A stretch of DNA of 64,000 nucleotides from a virus. Where the stretch lies: the IMG/VR virus record IMGVR_UViG_3300044825_002891, positions 25,132 through 89,131 of that record; one strand, 5' to 3'. Both the position numbers and the translations under genes were made by a program. This document shows, piece by piece, positions 7,936-18,231 of the stretch (positions are counted from its first letter, which is position 1; each line of letters opens with the position of its first letter). The notes beneath the pieces were generated by a model. That model did no database searches, had not been told where the DNA came from, and saw nothing but the letters and a program-made list of their open reading frames with translations.

Positions 7936-8559
7936 ATGGCAGCTGTCTACGGTTTCAACCTCAATACCTACGCTTCCGGCATCATAGATAGATTTGCCCT
8001 GAAGCTGTTTGAATACGGCATTGAGCAAACTCAGATTTCATCTGCCGTTCAGCGGGCAAAGGCCGAGTCCAGAAAAGAGTTTCTTGATTGGACCCGCAGA
8101 CAAGCTGAGCTTCTTAAAGAGAACATTTCGGACGCCGCACCGAAAAGAAGTGGCAACCTGTCTGAATCGCTTTATCTCGACCCAGACGGAGACAGCTGGG
8201 ATGTCAAGATTGACGAGAGGCGCGCACCTTACGCTAATATCGTTCTTGAGGGCCGCGGCGGGATTACGCCCAAGAATGCCCAGTATCTAGTTTTTCGCGA
8301 CACGCGCCTTAACAACTGGCGCCCAATGCGCAATCTTGCGCGTGTAAGCGGGGCCAACGCGGCAAAGTACCCCCACACCGGTAATCTCAGGACAACGCAC
8401 ACAATCCCGCGTGTTGGCGGGGCTCCGGCGATTGACTTTCCCGGAGAGGGCTTTGACAGCTGGCAATCGTTCTATCTTCCCAGCGAAGTTCAGCAGCTTC
8501 GCGAGGAGATTGTTTCGATTGTCATCAAGAATGGCGGCCGGGTAACCGGCCTGTCCTAG
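7936..8559 (+). CDS. Minor tail / HK97 gp10-like protein
   Basis: 207 residues. The N-terminal helical half is followed by DAAPKRSGNLSESLYL and RRAPYANIVLEGRGG, the APKRTGxL...YA..vE layout of gp10-like tail-completion proteins. The start is ATG 7936 after a short leader with a weak SD. It precedes the tail assembly chaperones. The assignment is by pattern, so moderate. Confidence 0.65.
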   Translation: MAAVYGFNLNTYASGIIDRFALKLFEYGIEQTQISSAVQRAKAESRKEFLDWTRRQAELLKENISDAAPKRSGNLSESLYLDPDGDSWDVKIDERRAPYANIVLEGRGGITPKNAQYLVFRDTRLNNWRPMRNLARVSGANAAKYPHTGNLRTTHTIPRVGGAPAIDFPGEGFDSWQSFYLPSEVQQLREEIVSIVIKNGGRVTGLS

Positions 8560-8592
8560 TAGAAAACGAAACGACCTTAGAAGGAGGGCGTT

Positions 8593-9249
8593 GTGAGCGA
8601 CCAGGTTATTGAGAACGAGGAAGTCGAAGAGACTGAGCTCGAAGAGGACACCGAGGTGAGAGATTTCCTCGATGAGATTCAGCCGCGCGGTGCCATTCGC
8701 GAGTGGATCGTGCGCGACATTTCGGACGGGGCTCCGATTTACGAGCGCATGTACGTTCAGCGGCCTCTTTCGTACTTCGGCAAGATCGAGGTGTTTGGTC
8801 TGCTTGGGGCAACAGTTGACAAGGCCATGAGAGACGGTGTCAGCGTTGACTCCGTCGTTCAGATCGGGGATGTTTTCGCCGGTCAGTCGAGCAGCATTGA
8901 TTCTTTCATCGGCGGCATTGCCCGTCTCGCCATGTACGCGCCTGATCTTCTCATGGAGCTGTACTGCATTGCCCTTGCTGTCCCCCGTGGCGAGCGCGAG
9001 TGGGTTAAGTCGGTGTGGGAGCGCCCCACCACAGAAGGCGGTCTCAGCGATGAAGACGGCCTTGAGATTCTTCAGGTCTTCGTGGAGCAGAACGGGGAGG
9101 CGCTGCGGGATTTTTTCACCCAGAAGCTGCCCGGGGTGGCAAAGGATCTGATGGAGATGTTCGTGGATCAGCCGAAGAGCGCCCCCGCCGCCGCGTCACG
9201 GTCGTCGAAGCGCTCGAAGCCTACTCAGCGACGCACCCGGAGTCGATAG
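8593..9249 (+). CDS. Tail assembly chaperone, short form (gpG-like)
   Basis: 218 residues from GTG 8593 behind AAGGAGGG. It has an acidic N-terminus, then an alpha-helical body with a GGIARLAMYAPDLLMELYCIALAVP segment, as in gpG-type chaperones that coat the tape measure before tube assembly. A TTTTTTC heptamer in the right phase lies at 9111-9117 (codons 174-175), allowing a -1 shift into the next frame. The unshifted C-terminus is basic (SSKRSKPTQRRTRSR). Confidence 0.85.
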   Translation: MSDQVIENEEVEETELEEDTEVRDFLDEIQPRGAIREWIVRDISDGAPIYERMYVQRPLSYFGKIEVFGLLGATVDKAMRDGVSVDSVVQIGDVFAGQSSSIDSFIGGIARLAMYAPDLLMELYCIALAVPRGEREWVKSVWERPTTEGGLSDEDGLEILQVFVEQNGEALRDFFTQKLPGVAKDLMEMFVDQPKSAPAAASRSSKRSKPTQRRTRSR

Positions 9250-9563
9250 AAGAGTTGCTCAGCTGGCCCTGGAAGAGATTTGAGAAGTTCTACGAGGCGT
9301 TTGCCAAGCGGCAAATCGCTGAAGAACTGACGCAGCGCAAGTTGCTGCTTATCTCTGCTTTCTATTCCAATAGCAACTACGACGCAGAGGAAGTAAACAG
9401 AGAGGACATGGTCAGAAAGCTTGAGTCTGACTTTTCTGATCTGATTGCCAACATCTACGCGCCGGTCATTGATGTTGGCAGGGGCAGCAACGAGCCTGAT
9501 CTCGAAGATACGCCGTTCTTCAAGGCCATGAACGTCGATGGCGAGCATTTGATGGAGGCATAG
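8593..9563 (+). CDS. Tail assembly chaperone, -1 frameshift product (gpGT-like)
   Basis: Frame 0 from 8593 to 9117, then the -1 frame from 9117 to 9563, giving about 323 residues. The -1 frame has no stop between the slip site and 9561. Downstream of 9200 it reads like a chaperone T domain (SIEELLSWPWKRFEKFYEAF). That frame has no convincing start of its own: the first ATG-like codon near 9255 lacks a ribosome site and falls inside the conserved part. This matches the G/GT frameshift of lambda and most siphophages, placed directly before the tape measure. The exact slip site is inferred. Confidence 0.75.
9111..9117 (+). promoter_or_regulatory. Programmed -1 frameshift heptamer T TTT TTC
   Basis: In the chaperone frame the codons are GAT TTT TTC, so T TTT TTC fits the canonical N NNW WWH slippery pattern, with both tRNAs able to re-pair after a -1 slip. 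The downstream sequence is GC-rich and could form a stimulatory structure. No other heptamer between here and the frame-0 stop fits as well. Confidence 0.65.
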
Positions 9564-12500
9564 TGGATATTGCTCGCATCAACGTAAACGGGGACTTTGA
9601 AGGCGACGACGATCGCAACATTGATGACATCATTCGCGACGGCGAAAAGCTGAAGAAGCAGGGTCTTGATGCCAAGCGTCTAGCTAAAGACATGAAGGAC
9701 CTGGAGGGTCAGGCGTTTGCAGACGCCATGGCTCACAACGCTGAGACGATCAAGTCCAACGAGAAGGTCAAGAAATCTAATCAAGACCTTGCCAATCAGC
9801 GCGCCAAAGAAATCGCCGCAAAAGAGCGCCTGACGCAGCTTGAGAAGGAATACGGCAAAGTCCAGGACGAGCGCGGCAAGAAAAGCTCTATTCGCAGCAA
9901 GAGAGACGCCGAGTTTGTTAAGCAGGAGATTGCCCTGCTTCGCGAGATTCGCGACATTCAAGAGCAGCTGGGAATCGTTGATGCTCGCAAGGCGCGCAGG
10001 CTTGAAGTTCTTGAGGCCAGCTTCGAGAAGTTTATTCAGCGGGCAAAAGAGGCTTACAAGACAGAAGAAGCCGGTGCCGCTGCGGTCGAGAAGGCTGAAA
10101 AGGCCATCAGGAAGAAAGCCAAGGCGACCGAGGATGCGACAAAGCAAACTGAGGATCTCTCGGACGCAGTTGATCAGCTCACCCTGAATCTTGAAGCTCA
10201 GGCGGAAGCAACAGACAAGCTAAACAGCGCGAGAGAAAAGCTTAGTAACGACGACGACGCCAGGGCAGCGAAGAGCCGCAACCGGGGTGGCGGCGGTGGT
10301 GGGACTATCCCACCAACAGCTCGGGGCGGCGCTGGCGGCGGTGCCGGTGGCGGGGGTCGCCCTCCCGGCGGGTTGCCCGACGAAGAAGACTTCAACTTTG
10401 ACTTCGAAGCGTACCTAAAGAAGATCCAGGAGCGCATCAATCAGACGATTGTCGAGCTCAGCACAGCAGAGGGCAGAAAGCTTCGTTTCTATCAGGACGA
10501 GCTTCGAATCCTTGCGGATCGAGAGAAGTTCGCTCGCCGGGCCATTGATCTTGAAGGAGCGCGAGCCCAGGCCCTCGGACAGGTTGAAGAGCTACGCCTC
10601 CGCATTCGAGAAGAGGGCCTAGACGCCTCCGCTATTCGCAGGCTGAAAAATGAGATTGATTCTCTTACGAGAAAAATCAACGAGGCCGACGAGGCTCTAA
10701 AGAACCAGCGCGGCAATGCTGATGGTCTTCGCGACGGTCTTCGTAGGGCCACATTCCAATCTCAGCAGCTTGTCGATAGAACTCGTGAGGATCTGGAGCT
10801 TCGCAGGGCCGCGATCGTCCAGCAACGAGAGCTGATCGATCAGACGATTGCCTATGCCAACGAGCGGGCTCAGGCCCTCCGGGCAAGCCAGGCGGAGTAC
10901 AACAGCACGGTCGCGCGACTTGAGGTTGAAAGAGAGATTCGCCGCATTGGCGAAAGCACAAGAGCTCTGGGCATTCAGCGCGCACGAGAGGCTGTTCTAA
11001 CTCAGCGTGAGCTTGAGCGCGTTTCGCAGCTGTCTGAAGACCTCCAGATCAGAAGCGAAGAAGTTCTCCAGCGCTCTTTTGCTATCGAGGCCACCTATGC
11101 GCTCAGCAGAAAGGACGCGCTAGACGACCTCACTGTTCGCCTACAAGCCCTGAAAGAGGCGCGGGACATTGTTTCGGATCCGGCAGCGATCAAAACGCTT
11201 TCGACCGAGATTGCTCGGGTCGAGGATCAGCTTGATGAGGTTAACAGAAGATACGCTAGTGGTCGCGCCAATATCGAGGCAATCAACGAGGCAGTTCAAA
11301 GAACGATTGCCAGATCGTCTCGTGTCCTGTCGGTCGTTCGAGAGCAAAACACTGCGTACGAAGAGCAGCGCCAGCTGGCGGAGGCCACCACGCGCGGCTT
11401 GCGTCAGGACATTAGATCTCAGCGCCTAAGGCTAGATAACCTTCTTGCTGAGACGGCCAGCCTTGAAGCGCAACGTCAGATTCGCAAGGCTATTGCCGAC
11501 CTTGATGATGCTGAAAGGCGCAGACAGCGCGATGTGCGCCGCGGCGACTTTTCAGAGGCGCAGGCAAACAGGCTTCTAGAAGAAGCTGGCGAGGCGATTC
11601 TTAATGCAACCAGGGCTCGCGAGCAGGCCGTAAAGACAGAGCGCGAATACAACCTTGAGATTTCGCGCCAGAAAGTTCTGATCGTTGAGATCCAGCGCCT
11701 TCTGTCTGACCGCGATCCTCTTTTCAAAGGCGGCTTTTCCACAACTGAGATCGATAAGTTCGAGGTTGCTCTTGAGAAGCTGCGCAGAGAGCTGGAGGAC
11801 ACGGCAGATGCTGGCGGCTCCCTTGACGGCGTAAACCGCAGGCTGCGGCGCTTCCGCGATGACCTTGAGCAGTCCAGGGTCCCGCTAAATCGCTTCGAGC
11901 TAGCTCTTACGCGACTGCGCGATCGCCTCGGATTCCTTGGCCGCGCGTTTAGTGCCCTTGACTCCCAGAGTCGTGGCTTCAGCCTCTTCACATCTCTTGC
12001 GACGGTCATCATTGAGCCGCTGGCCGCAGTTGTTGTTCAGCTTGCTGGTGGTCTGCTTGCCGTTGCATCTAGTGCCGTGGCGGCAGGAGGTGCGCTGGGT
12101 GGCGCTCTTGTTGCGGGCGTTGCACAGGCAATCCCAGCGATTACGCTGCTCGCGGCTGGATTCAAGAGCCTCATCGATGTTGTCCAGATTTCCAACCGGC
12201 AGCGCCAGGACGAGGCGAGCAACCTTGCTCGCGAGGCGCGTGGTGTAGGCGGCGCGGCGGATGGGGTTAATCGCCTCAAGGATGCAAACGACAATCTTGT
12301 CGAAGCGCAGCGCAGACTTAGTGATGCTCGACGGCAAGCAATCAGGGATCTTGAAGATCTTGCTGACAAAGAGAGACAAGCCGAGCTTGCCTCTAGGTCC
12401 GCATCCATTTCGGTTATTGAAGCTCAGATCGCTCTCGACCAGGCTCGCTCCACTGGCAGTGCGCTTGATATTCGTCGCGCTGAAATCGAACTTGCCGGAG

Positions 12501-15500
12501 CAAGAATCAGTGAGCGCCAGGCAGAGCGAGACGTAGGCCGCACCCGCTTTGACGCCGCAACTCAGCGCCGCGAAGGCGTCGAGAACAACGATCAGGTTAT
12601 TGCAGCTAAGCGCGCCCTTGCATCTGCCGAAAGGCAACTTGCCGATGCCCGCGTAGGCGGAGCCTCTGCTGCCAGTGCGCTGTCTCAAGCAACCGCTCGT
12701 CTTGATGAGCAAATCAAAATGCTCTCTCCTGGTCAGAGGGAGCTCCTTGACGGCATCAACGAGCTGCGCAAAGTCTTCCGTTCCGGCCCGTTCGTAGAAA
12801 TCCGCGACATCATCTTGCAGCCGTTTATTGCGGCGACAGACGCGCTGATCGGCCTTGGCCAAGACAGCGCCCTGGTTGGAAGCTTTAAGGCTCTTGCAAC
12901 CTCGATCTCGGAAACTCTCGGCGGTGCGATTAACAGCCTGTTTAGCCCGCGCGCTAGAGACTTTATCTTCTTCATCAACGGCCAGGCCAGCGGCAACGTG
13001 CGCATCCTTGGAGAGGGCTTTGCTTCTCTCGGGTCGATTATCGAGAAGATCTCCGTAGCCGCGGCCCCTGTCCTTAGAGACCTACTAATCGGAATCGTAG
13101 ACACCTTTGACAGGATTGACGACAGCCTTACGGAATCCGGCCTCAAGGGATTCTTTGACACCTCCCAAGACGCGCTCAATGCATTTGGTCAAGTGGTTGA
13201 GGAGACATTCCTTCTTCTCAAGAATCTCTTTGAGCTTTCTGCTCCGACCGGCAACACGCTTGTTTCTACGTTTGCAACATTCCTGCGCGGAATCAATCAG
13301 CAGCTTTCCGACCCGTCTCGCAGAAGAGAGATTCGTCGCTGGTTTGAGGAGGTTGGTCGTGGAACAGCTGCTTTCGCATCCGCACTCAAGGACCTCACCG
13401 TCGCCATTTTCGGCGGCCTCAATCCCGACAGACTCAGACAGTTCTCTGTCGTTATCTCGGATATCCTGGCGCCTGCAATCAGGACGCTGATTGATTTCAG
13501 TGGAAAGCTGGTTTCGGTCTTTGCCCTACTTGAAAGAGTCCCCCTTGCGTCAGAGCTAACCGCCCTCGCGATCGCCACAGTTGTTCTTGGAAAGACATTC
13601 ACAACCATTCTTGGGATTGTCGGTCTTCTGCAAACAGCAGTGTTCGGACTCGCTAGCGCACTTGGCACACTGAGCACCGTTTCCCGCGGAACTGCTGCTG
13701 CCAACGCCATGGGCGGGCTGAGCGCTGTTCTCGTGGGCGCTAATGGTCAGATGACACAAACAACAAGCGGTGCCCTAAAGGCCCAGGGCGCGCTTGGCGG
13801 GCTTGGGCGGGCGGCGGGTCCCATGAGGGTTCTTGGGCAGGCCGTAAGCCGCCTCGGCCCCTATGGCCTCGCTGCTGGTATTGGGCTCACTCTGTTTGGC
13901 GATGCTCTTTTCCAGCTTATCCCCGGGCTTGAAACTGTTGAGGACAAGGCAAACAGAGCCCGCGAAGCGCTGCTCGCGCTAGATGAGGCAGCAAGTCAAA
14001 ACGCAGACGCCGCGCTCGACCTGCAAGAGGCGGAAGCGTCTCGCAGAAGGGCTGATAACACCCTTGACGAAGCCCGCGCGGCAAGGCAGCAAGCGGCACT
14101 GCGCCTCAGAAACGCGGAAAATAAGCAGGAAAGAGAGGCCGCGAGGCGCGATCTTGAGTCCGCCAGGATTTCCGTTATTGAAGCTCGCAACGGGGTTGAC
14201 AGAGCTGATAAGCGTCTAAGAGATGCTCAAAACCGTGCCCGCCAGGTTCAGAGCGAATCTGATAGAGCTGCTGCGGCCGCGGCCAAAACTCTCAGGGAGG
14301 CTTTTGACGCCGGGCCCAATGTCCAGCTCCAGGGTAGAAACGAAGAGACGGGTCTACCGATTAGGCAGATTCTGACTCCGGATCAACGCCTTAAGAATCT
14401 CAAGCAGCTTGTGGGTGATGATGAGGACTTCAAAGCTCTTGATGAGTACACCCAAGCTAAGTACATCGCGATTCTTGAAAACATTCTTGATCAGAAGGGC
14501 AAGATTCCTGAAGAAAGGCTAGAGCTTGTCTTCAAGGCTGTTGCCGACAACAAGAGCATTTCTGACATCCTTGCTCTTCTCGACATCAAAATCCCCAAGG
14601 GCCTCAATGTAGATGTCCTGTTTGACCAGGAAAGAATCGCAGCAGAGGCCACGGCGGCTGGCAAGAGCATCGAAGAGCTGTTCCTCATGAAGATCGATCG
14701 CATCAACGCTGTCGTTGCTGCGGTAGAACTTAACGAGGCTTCCCCCGGCAGGCCCGCCCCGGCCAGGGCGTTTGCCGACGGCGGAATCGTCAGGGCATCG
14801 CCGGGTGGCGTTGTTATCAAGGCCGCCGAGGATGGTTACGACGAGTTCGTAATCACAACAGACCCCACGAAAAAAGAGAAGTCCAAGAATCTCCTGCGTA
14901 GGGCCGCAAGAGCAGTCCTGGCTGGCAACAATGAAAACGACCAGTACGGGATTTCTGAGGGTGATCCCCCTAGCCTCCGGGGCAGAGGAAGAAGGGGTGG
15001 CGGATCTGCCGGGCCCGCCGCGCGCAACCCGCTTGCCGCGTTCTTCACCATGTTCAACACGGCAGAGAGGCTGGACGCAGCTGACATTCCGTATTCGTGG
15101 GGCGGCGGTCACACCACACCCGCTCGGCCGACGCCGGGGATTAAGTCTGACGGCAAAGACGGTTCGAATATCGTCGGCCTTGACTGCTCGTCTAGTGTTT
15201 CCGCTGTTCTTCAGTCCGCTATCCCGAGCTTCCCGACCATTACATCGGGCGAGTTCCCGGGCCAGTCTGCTCTTTCTCCCGGCCGCGGCCTAGTCACAAT
15301 CTGGTCCAACAACAAGCACGTCTTCATGACGTTTGGCGCAGAGGACTGGGGCACCAATAGTGGGGAGCCCGGCAATGGTCCTGGCTTCCACGATCACTCT
15401 AAGGGTGGGTACACACCAAGCCACCCCGACTTCCTCGGTCCCGGAACAAGAGACCAGTCCCTCTTTGGCCGCGTGTACAAGTCCCTGCGCGGGGCGGACT

Positions 15501-17377
15501 ATTCGGCAATCAACAACGTGCAGGGCGAGTTTGAGTCCCTCGGTCGCACCGCAAGAAACTTTAACCAGGAGTTTGGCGCTGTTGCTGGCGATGGTGGTGG
15601 CTTCTTCAACTCGGCCGCCCGAAGCATTCTCTCCAACGCTTTCAAAAACTTCCAGCAGTTCCAGTACGGAGGAGAGGTTCAAGGCCGACGTGGCCAGGCT
15701 GTTCCTGTTATCGCTCACGCGGGCGAATACGTTCTTACTGAAGAGGAGACAAGAAGGGCAAGAAGCGGTCAGCAGTCTCGCACGCTAGTTGACTCGTTTG
15801 TCAAGACGATTGAAAAGGCGTTCGAAGACGCAAAGCCGATCGTGGCAACGGCGTTCAAAAGACTCTTTCAGTCTGTCGGCATTGGACTTGAACGCGACGG
15901 GCGCCAGACCGGGGTAAGAAGCCTTATCCCCAACCTGGACCTGCGTCCCGGCAAGCCCGGCGGCGGAGTAAACATCCTTACTGCGGTGAGCCAGTTCATT
16001 CAGGGCGGCTACGACGCAGAAACGGACAAGCAGGCTAGTCTTGTTCTGAACACCTCTCCCAAGAAGTTTGGCGAGGCGCTCAAGAAGGTTTCTGACAAGG
16101 TCGCTGGATACCTTGAGAGTATTCTAAGCGCCGCTCAAAACCGCATTGCTGAAGCGCAGCGGAGCAATCAGGGTCTTGCTGACAGGCTACAAACTGACCA
16201 GCTGAGCAACTCGGGCTCGTTTGACCAGGGGTCGGGACTCTTCAGGTTTGTCGGCGGGTTTGCCCAGCAGCAGGGGGATTCAGCCGCCGATATCGCCCTG
16301 GAGCGCGAGTCCCTTATTGGGCAGCGCAGCAATCTAATCGCCGCAAGAAACGCGATTCAAGGTCTGATCAGCCAAACCGCCACAACAATCGCTGGCCTAG
16401 AGGGCAAGCTGAACTCTCTTAGGGCTGCGAGGGCTCGCCTTGTCACAGAAAAAAATCAAGTAAAGGGTCAATCCCCAGCTAAGAAAAGAGAGCGCGCCCG
16501 CATTCAGCGCCTGATCGACGCAGTCGATGCCGAAATCAAGTCCGTTGAGGATCAGATTCAGGCGGCAAAGGCCACTCAGCAGCAACTTGAGTCTGACCTT
16601 ACCGGCACAAATGCTCAAATCACCCAAACAGAAAGCCAGATTGCCGACACCCAGGGTCGTCAGATTGACGCCCTTATTGCGCAGGCGACAAGCGGTAGAT
16701 ACTCCGCCGAAACAGCAAAGGGATTCTTTGACCAGGCCGAGCAACTAGCGATCGCGTCTAACGATCAGCAGCGCCTGGCCGCGATTAGAGCCGCAAGATT
16801 TAACTTTGGTCAGTCGCAGTTCGGCGGTCTTATTGGCGAGCAGCAGGCAAGGGTCCGACTTGCCGAGGCTACCGGGAATGAGGCTGAGAGAAGGGCCGGA
16901 CTTCAAGAGATCGGCAGACTTCTAGCCGAGCAAGCAGAAGCTGTGAGGGGCGAGATCGCGCGCCTCGAAGCAGAGGGTGTTGACCTCAACAGCCCCGAGC
17001 TGATTAATCTGAGAACAACACTCACCAACCTGAATCTTGCAATCAAGGACAACACAGACGCACTTAACGGCACCACCACCCAGAACTTCAGCTCTACAGC
17101 TTGGCAGCTATTCCGCCGCGCCATCTTCGGGGGTGAAAATCAACTTCTCCAGGGCTTCTCAGGCGTCGGCGGGATTGACAATGCTACGCGATCGATTACA
17201 ACACCAGCAGTCTCGCCTGATATGGTTTACATCATGCCTGCTGGTGGACCCGGCTCTTCTACCAATAGCAACACCAGCACGACTAACATCACCGTCAACG
17301 TCAGCGAGGCTGAGCCCGGGATGGATCCGACCTATCTTGCTGGCGCCCTGGCCTTCGCACTGGATGGTAAGCCGTAA
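9563..17377 (+). CDS. Tape measure protein with embedded NlpC/P60-like domain
   Basis: 2604 residues, the longest gene in the window, from GTG 9563 with GGAGG upstream and one base shared with the previous stop. Residues 1-235 and ~275-800 are coiled coil, split by a Gly-rich linker (~239-271). Hydrophobic segments lie at ~810-870, ~1330-1368 and ~1432-1456, fit for insertion into host membrane. Residues ~1825-1980 look like a cysteine peptidase of the NlpC/P60 or CHAP type: a PYSWGGG motif, Cys1875 in GLDCSSSVS and His1919 in NNKHVFM. A peptidoglycan-cutting role during DNA entry is inferred. The GGIV and GEYVLTEEE motifs are typical of tape measures. The length would imply a long tail (about 390 nm at 1.5 angstrom per residue). 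Confidence 0.95.
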   Translation: MDIARINVNGDFEGDDDRNIDDIIRDGEKLKKQGLDAKRLAKDMKDLEGQAFADAMAHNAETIKSNEKVKKSNQDLANQRAKEIAAKERLTQLEKEYGKVQDERGKKSSIRSKRDAEFVKQEIALLREIRDIQEQLGIVDARKARRLEVLEASFEKFIQRAKEAYKTEEAGAAAVEKAEKAIRKKAKATEDATKQTEDLSDAVDQLTLNLEAQAEATDKLNSAREKLSNDDDARAAKSRNRGGGGGGTIPPTARGGAGGGAGGGGRPPGGLPDEEDFNFDFEAYLKKIQERINQTIVELSTAEGRKLRFYQDELRILADREKFARRAIDLEGARAQALGQVEELRLRIREEGLDASAIRRLKNEIDSLTRKINEADEALKNQRGNADGLRDGLRRATFQSQQLVDRTREDLELRRAAIVQQRELIDQTIAYANERAQALRASQAEYNSTVARLEVEREIRRIGESTRALGIQRAREAVLTQRELERVSQLSEDLQIRSEEVLQRSFAIEATYALSRKDALDDLTVRLQALKEARDIVSDPAAIKTLSTEIARVEDQLDEVNRRYASGRANIEAINEAVQRTIARSSRVLSVVREQNTAYEEQRQLAEATTRGLRQDIRSQRLRLDNLLAETASLEAQRQIRKAIADLDDAERRRQRDVRRGDFSEAQANRLLEEAGEAILNATRAREQAVKTEREYNLEISRQKVLIVEIQRLLSDRDPLFKGGFSTTEIDKFEVALEKLRRELEDTADAGGSLDGVNRRLRRFRDDLEQSRVPLNRFELALTRLRDRLGFLGRAFSALDSQSRGFSLFTSLATVIIEPLAAVVVQLAGGLLAVASSAVAAGGALGGALVAGVAQAIPAITLLAAGFKSLIDVVQISNRQRQDEASNLAREARGVGGAADGVNRLKDANDNLVEAQRRLSDARRQAIRDLEDLADKERQAELASRSASISVIEAQIALDQARSTGSALDIRRAEIELAGARISERQAERDVGRTRFDAATQRREGVENNDQVIAAKRALASAERQLADARVGGASAASALSQATARLDEQIKMLSPGQRELLDGINELRKVFRSGPFVEIRDIILQPFIAATDALIGLGQDSALVGSFKALATSISETLGGAINSLFSPRARDFIFFINGQASGNVRILGEGFASLGSIIEKISVAAAPVLRDLLIGIVDTFDRIDDSLTESGLKGFFDTSQDALNAFGQVVEETFLLLKNLFELSAPTGNTLVSTFATFLRGINQQLSDPSRRREIRRWFEEVGRGTAAFASALKDLTVAIFGGLNPDRLRQFSVVISDILAPAIRTLIDFSGKLVSVFALLERVPLASELTALAIATVVLGKTFTTILGIVGLLQTAVFGLASALGTLSTVSRGTAAANAMGGLSAVLVGANGQMTQTTSGALKAQGALGGLGRAAGPMRVLGQAVSRLGPYGLAAGIGLTLFGDALFQLIPGLETVEDKANRAREALLALDEAASQNADAALDLQEAEASRRRADNTLDEARAARQQAALRLRNAENKQEREAARRDLESARISVIEARNGVDRADKRLRDAQNRARQVQSESDRAAAAAAKTLREAFDAGPNVQLQGRNEETGLPIRQILTPDQRLKNLKQLVGDDEDFKALDEYTQAKYIAILENILDQKGKIPEERLELVFKAVADNKSISDILALLDIKIPKGLNVDVLFDQERIAAEATAAGKSIEELFLMKIDRINAVVAAVELNEASPGRPAPARAFADGGIVRASPGGVVIKAAEDGYDEFVITTDPTKKEKSKNLLRRAARAVLAGNNENDQYGISEGDPPSLRGRGRRGGGSAGPAARNPLAAFFTMFNTAERLDAADIPYSWGGGHTTPARPTPGIKSDGKDGSNIVGLDCSSSVSAVLQSAIPSFPTITSGEFPGQSALSPGRGLVTIWSNNKHVFMTFGAEDWGTNSGEPGNGPGFHDHSKGGYTPSHPDFLGPGTRDQSLFGRVYKSLRGADYSAINNVQGEFESLGRTARNFNQEFGAVAGDGGGFFNSAARSILSNAFKNFQQFQYGGEVQGRRGQAVPVIAHAGEYVLTEEETRRARSGQQSRTLVDSFVKTIEKAFEDAKPIVATAFKRLFQSVGIGLERDGRQTGVRSLIPNLDLRPGKPGGGVNILTAVSQFIQGGYDAETDKQASLVLNTSPKKFGEALKKVSDKVAGYLESILSAAQNRIAEAQRSNQGLADRLQTDQLSNSGSFDQGSGLFRFVGGFAQQQGDSAADIALERESLIGQRSNLIAARNAIQGLISQTATTIAGLEGKLNSLRAARARLVTEKNQVKGQSPAKKRERARIQRLIDAVDAEIKSVEDQIQAAKATQQQLESDLTGTNAQITQTESQIADTQGRQIDALIAQATSGRYSAETAKGFFDQAEQLAIASNDQQRLAAIRAARFNFGQSQFGGLIGEQQARVRLAEATGNEAERRAGLQEIGRLLAEQAEAVRGEIARLEAEGVDLNSPELINLRTTLTNLNLAIKDNTDALNGTTTQNFSSTAWQLFRRAIFGGENQLLQGFSGVGGIDNATRSITTPAVSPDMVYIMPAGGPGSSTNSNTSTTNITVNVSEAEPGMDPTYLAGALAFALDGKP

Positions 17378-18228
17378 TGGACTTTTACGGAACCCTTGGC
17401 CTCGAAGCAGAAATCGTTTTCAACAACCTTCTGCTGAATCGGCGCATGGTCGATGTGGGGACTGGCCCACGCTACAGAATCACCGACATTGGTGGTCTTG
17501 ACGACGCGGATGTTAGGGACGCCCGTGAAGTCAACCCCATGCGAGATGGGGAAATGGCACTTCCCGCCTACTACGGCGGACGAACTATTACCATGACCGG
17601 GCGCATCCTCGCAAGAAATGTTGCCGAGATGCGAACGATGCAGACACAGCTCAAGAGGGCATTTTCGGTTCTGGAAGAATCGCGACTCAGGTTTTACAAC
17701 AGTTCTGGCTCAACTGATTACATCTACATCAATGTCCGCAAGTCGGCCCCGATTCAAATGCGGGAGGCGCAGGTCAATGCTCAGCCCTACAGAGACTTTC
17801 TAATCACCCTCAGAGCTTCTGATCCGCGCTTCTACAGTAGCGCTACCAACACGTTTGCCGCCTCTGGCTCCGGCCTCGCTACAACCTTCACGTCGATTAA
17901 TCCAGGTGAAGCAAATAGCGACCCGATCATTCGCATGACCGGACCTCTTTACCCAACCACCTTTGGCACCACCGCCCAGGCCGCGATTGCCAATCTTGAC
18001 TCGGGTCAGTCGTTAAACCTCTCTTTCCCATCGACCGCCCTAATGGCGTCAACTGCGTATGCAGAGATCAACTGCGGCACGCGCAAAGTAAACGGCAGCA
18101 TCAACTACTCGAATGTTCTTGGCGGCTCCGTGTTTCCGCAGGTGATCTCTGGCACAAATACGTTTTACGTTGCTGGATTCACCGGCACGGGAAGCGTTAG
18201 CGTTTTCTACAAGAGCTCCTGGATGTAG
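17377..18228 (+). CDS. Distal tail protein (Dit-like)
   Basis: 283 residues, joined to the tape measure stop by TAATG. The N-terminal half has the Dit pattern: a compact beta domain, YYGGRTITMTGRI, then ARNVAEMRTMQTQLKRAFS and LRASDPRFYS. The C-terminal half is a beta-sandwich-like domain (NPGEANSDPIIRMTGP...). Dit hexamers close the tail tube and carry the baseplate. Position directly after the tape measure supports this. Confidence 0.85.
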   Translation: MDFYGTLGLEAEIVFNNLLLNRRMVDVGTGPRYRITDIGGLDDADVRDAREVNPMRDGEMALPAYYGGRTITMTGRILARNVAEMRTMQTQLKRAFSVLEESRLRFYNSSGSTDYIYINVRKSAPIQMREAQVNAQPYRDFLITLRASDPRFYSSATNTFAASGSGLATTFTSINPGEANSDPIIRMTGPLYPTTFGTTAQAAIANLDSGQSLNLSFPSTALMASTAYAEINCGTRKVNGSINYSNVLGGSVFPQVISGTNTFYVAGFTGTGSVSVFYKSSWM

Positions 18229-18231
18229 ACC

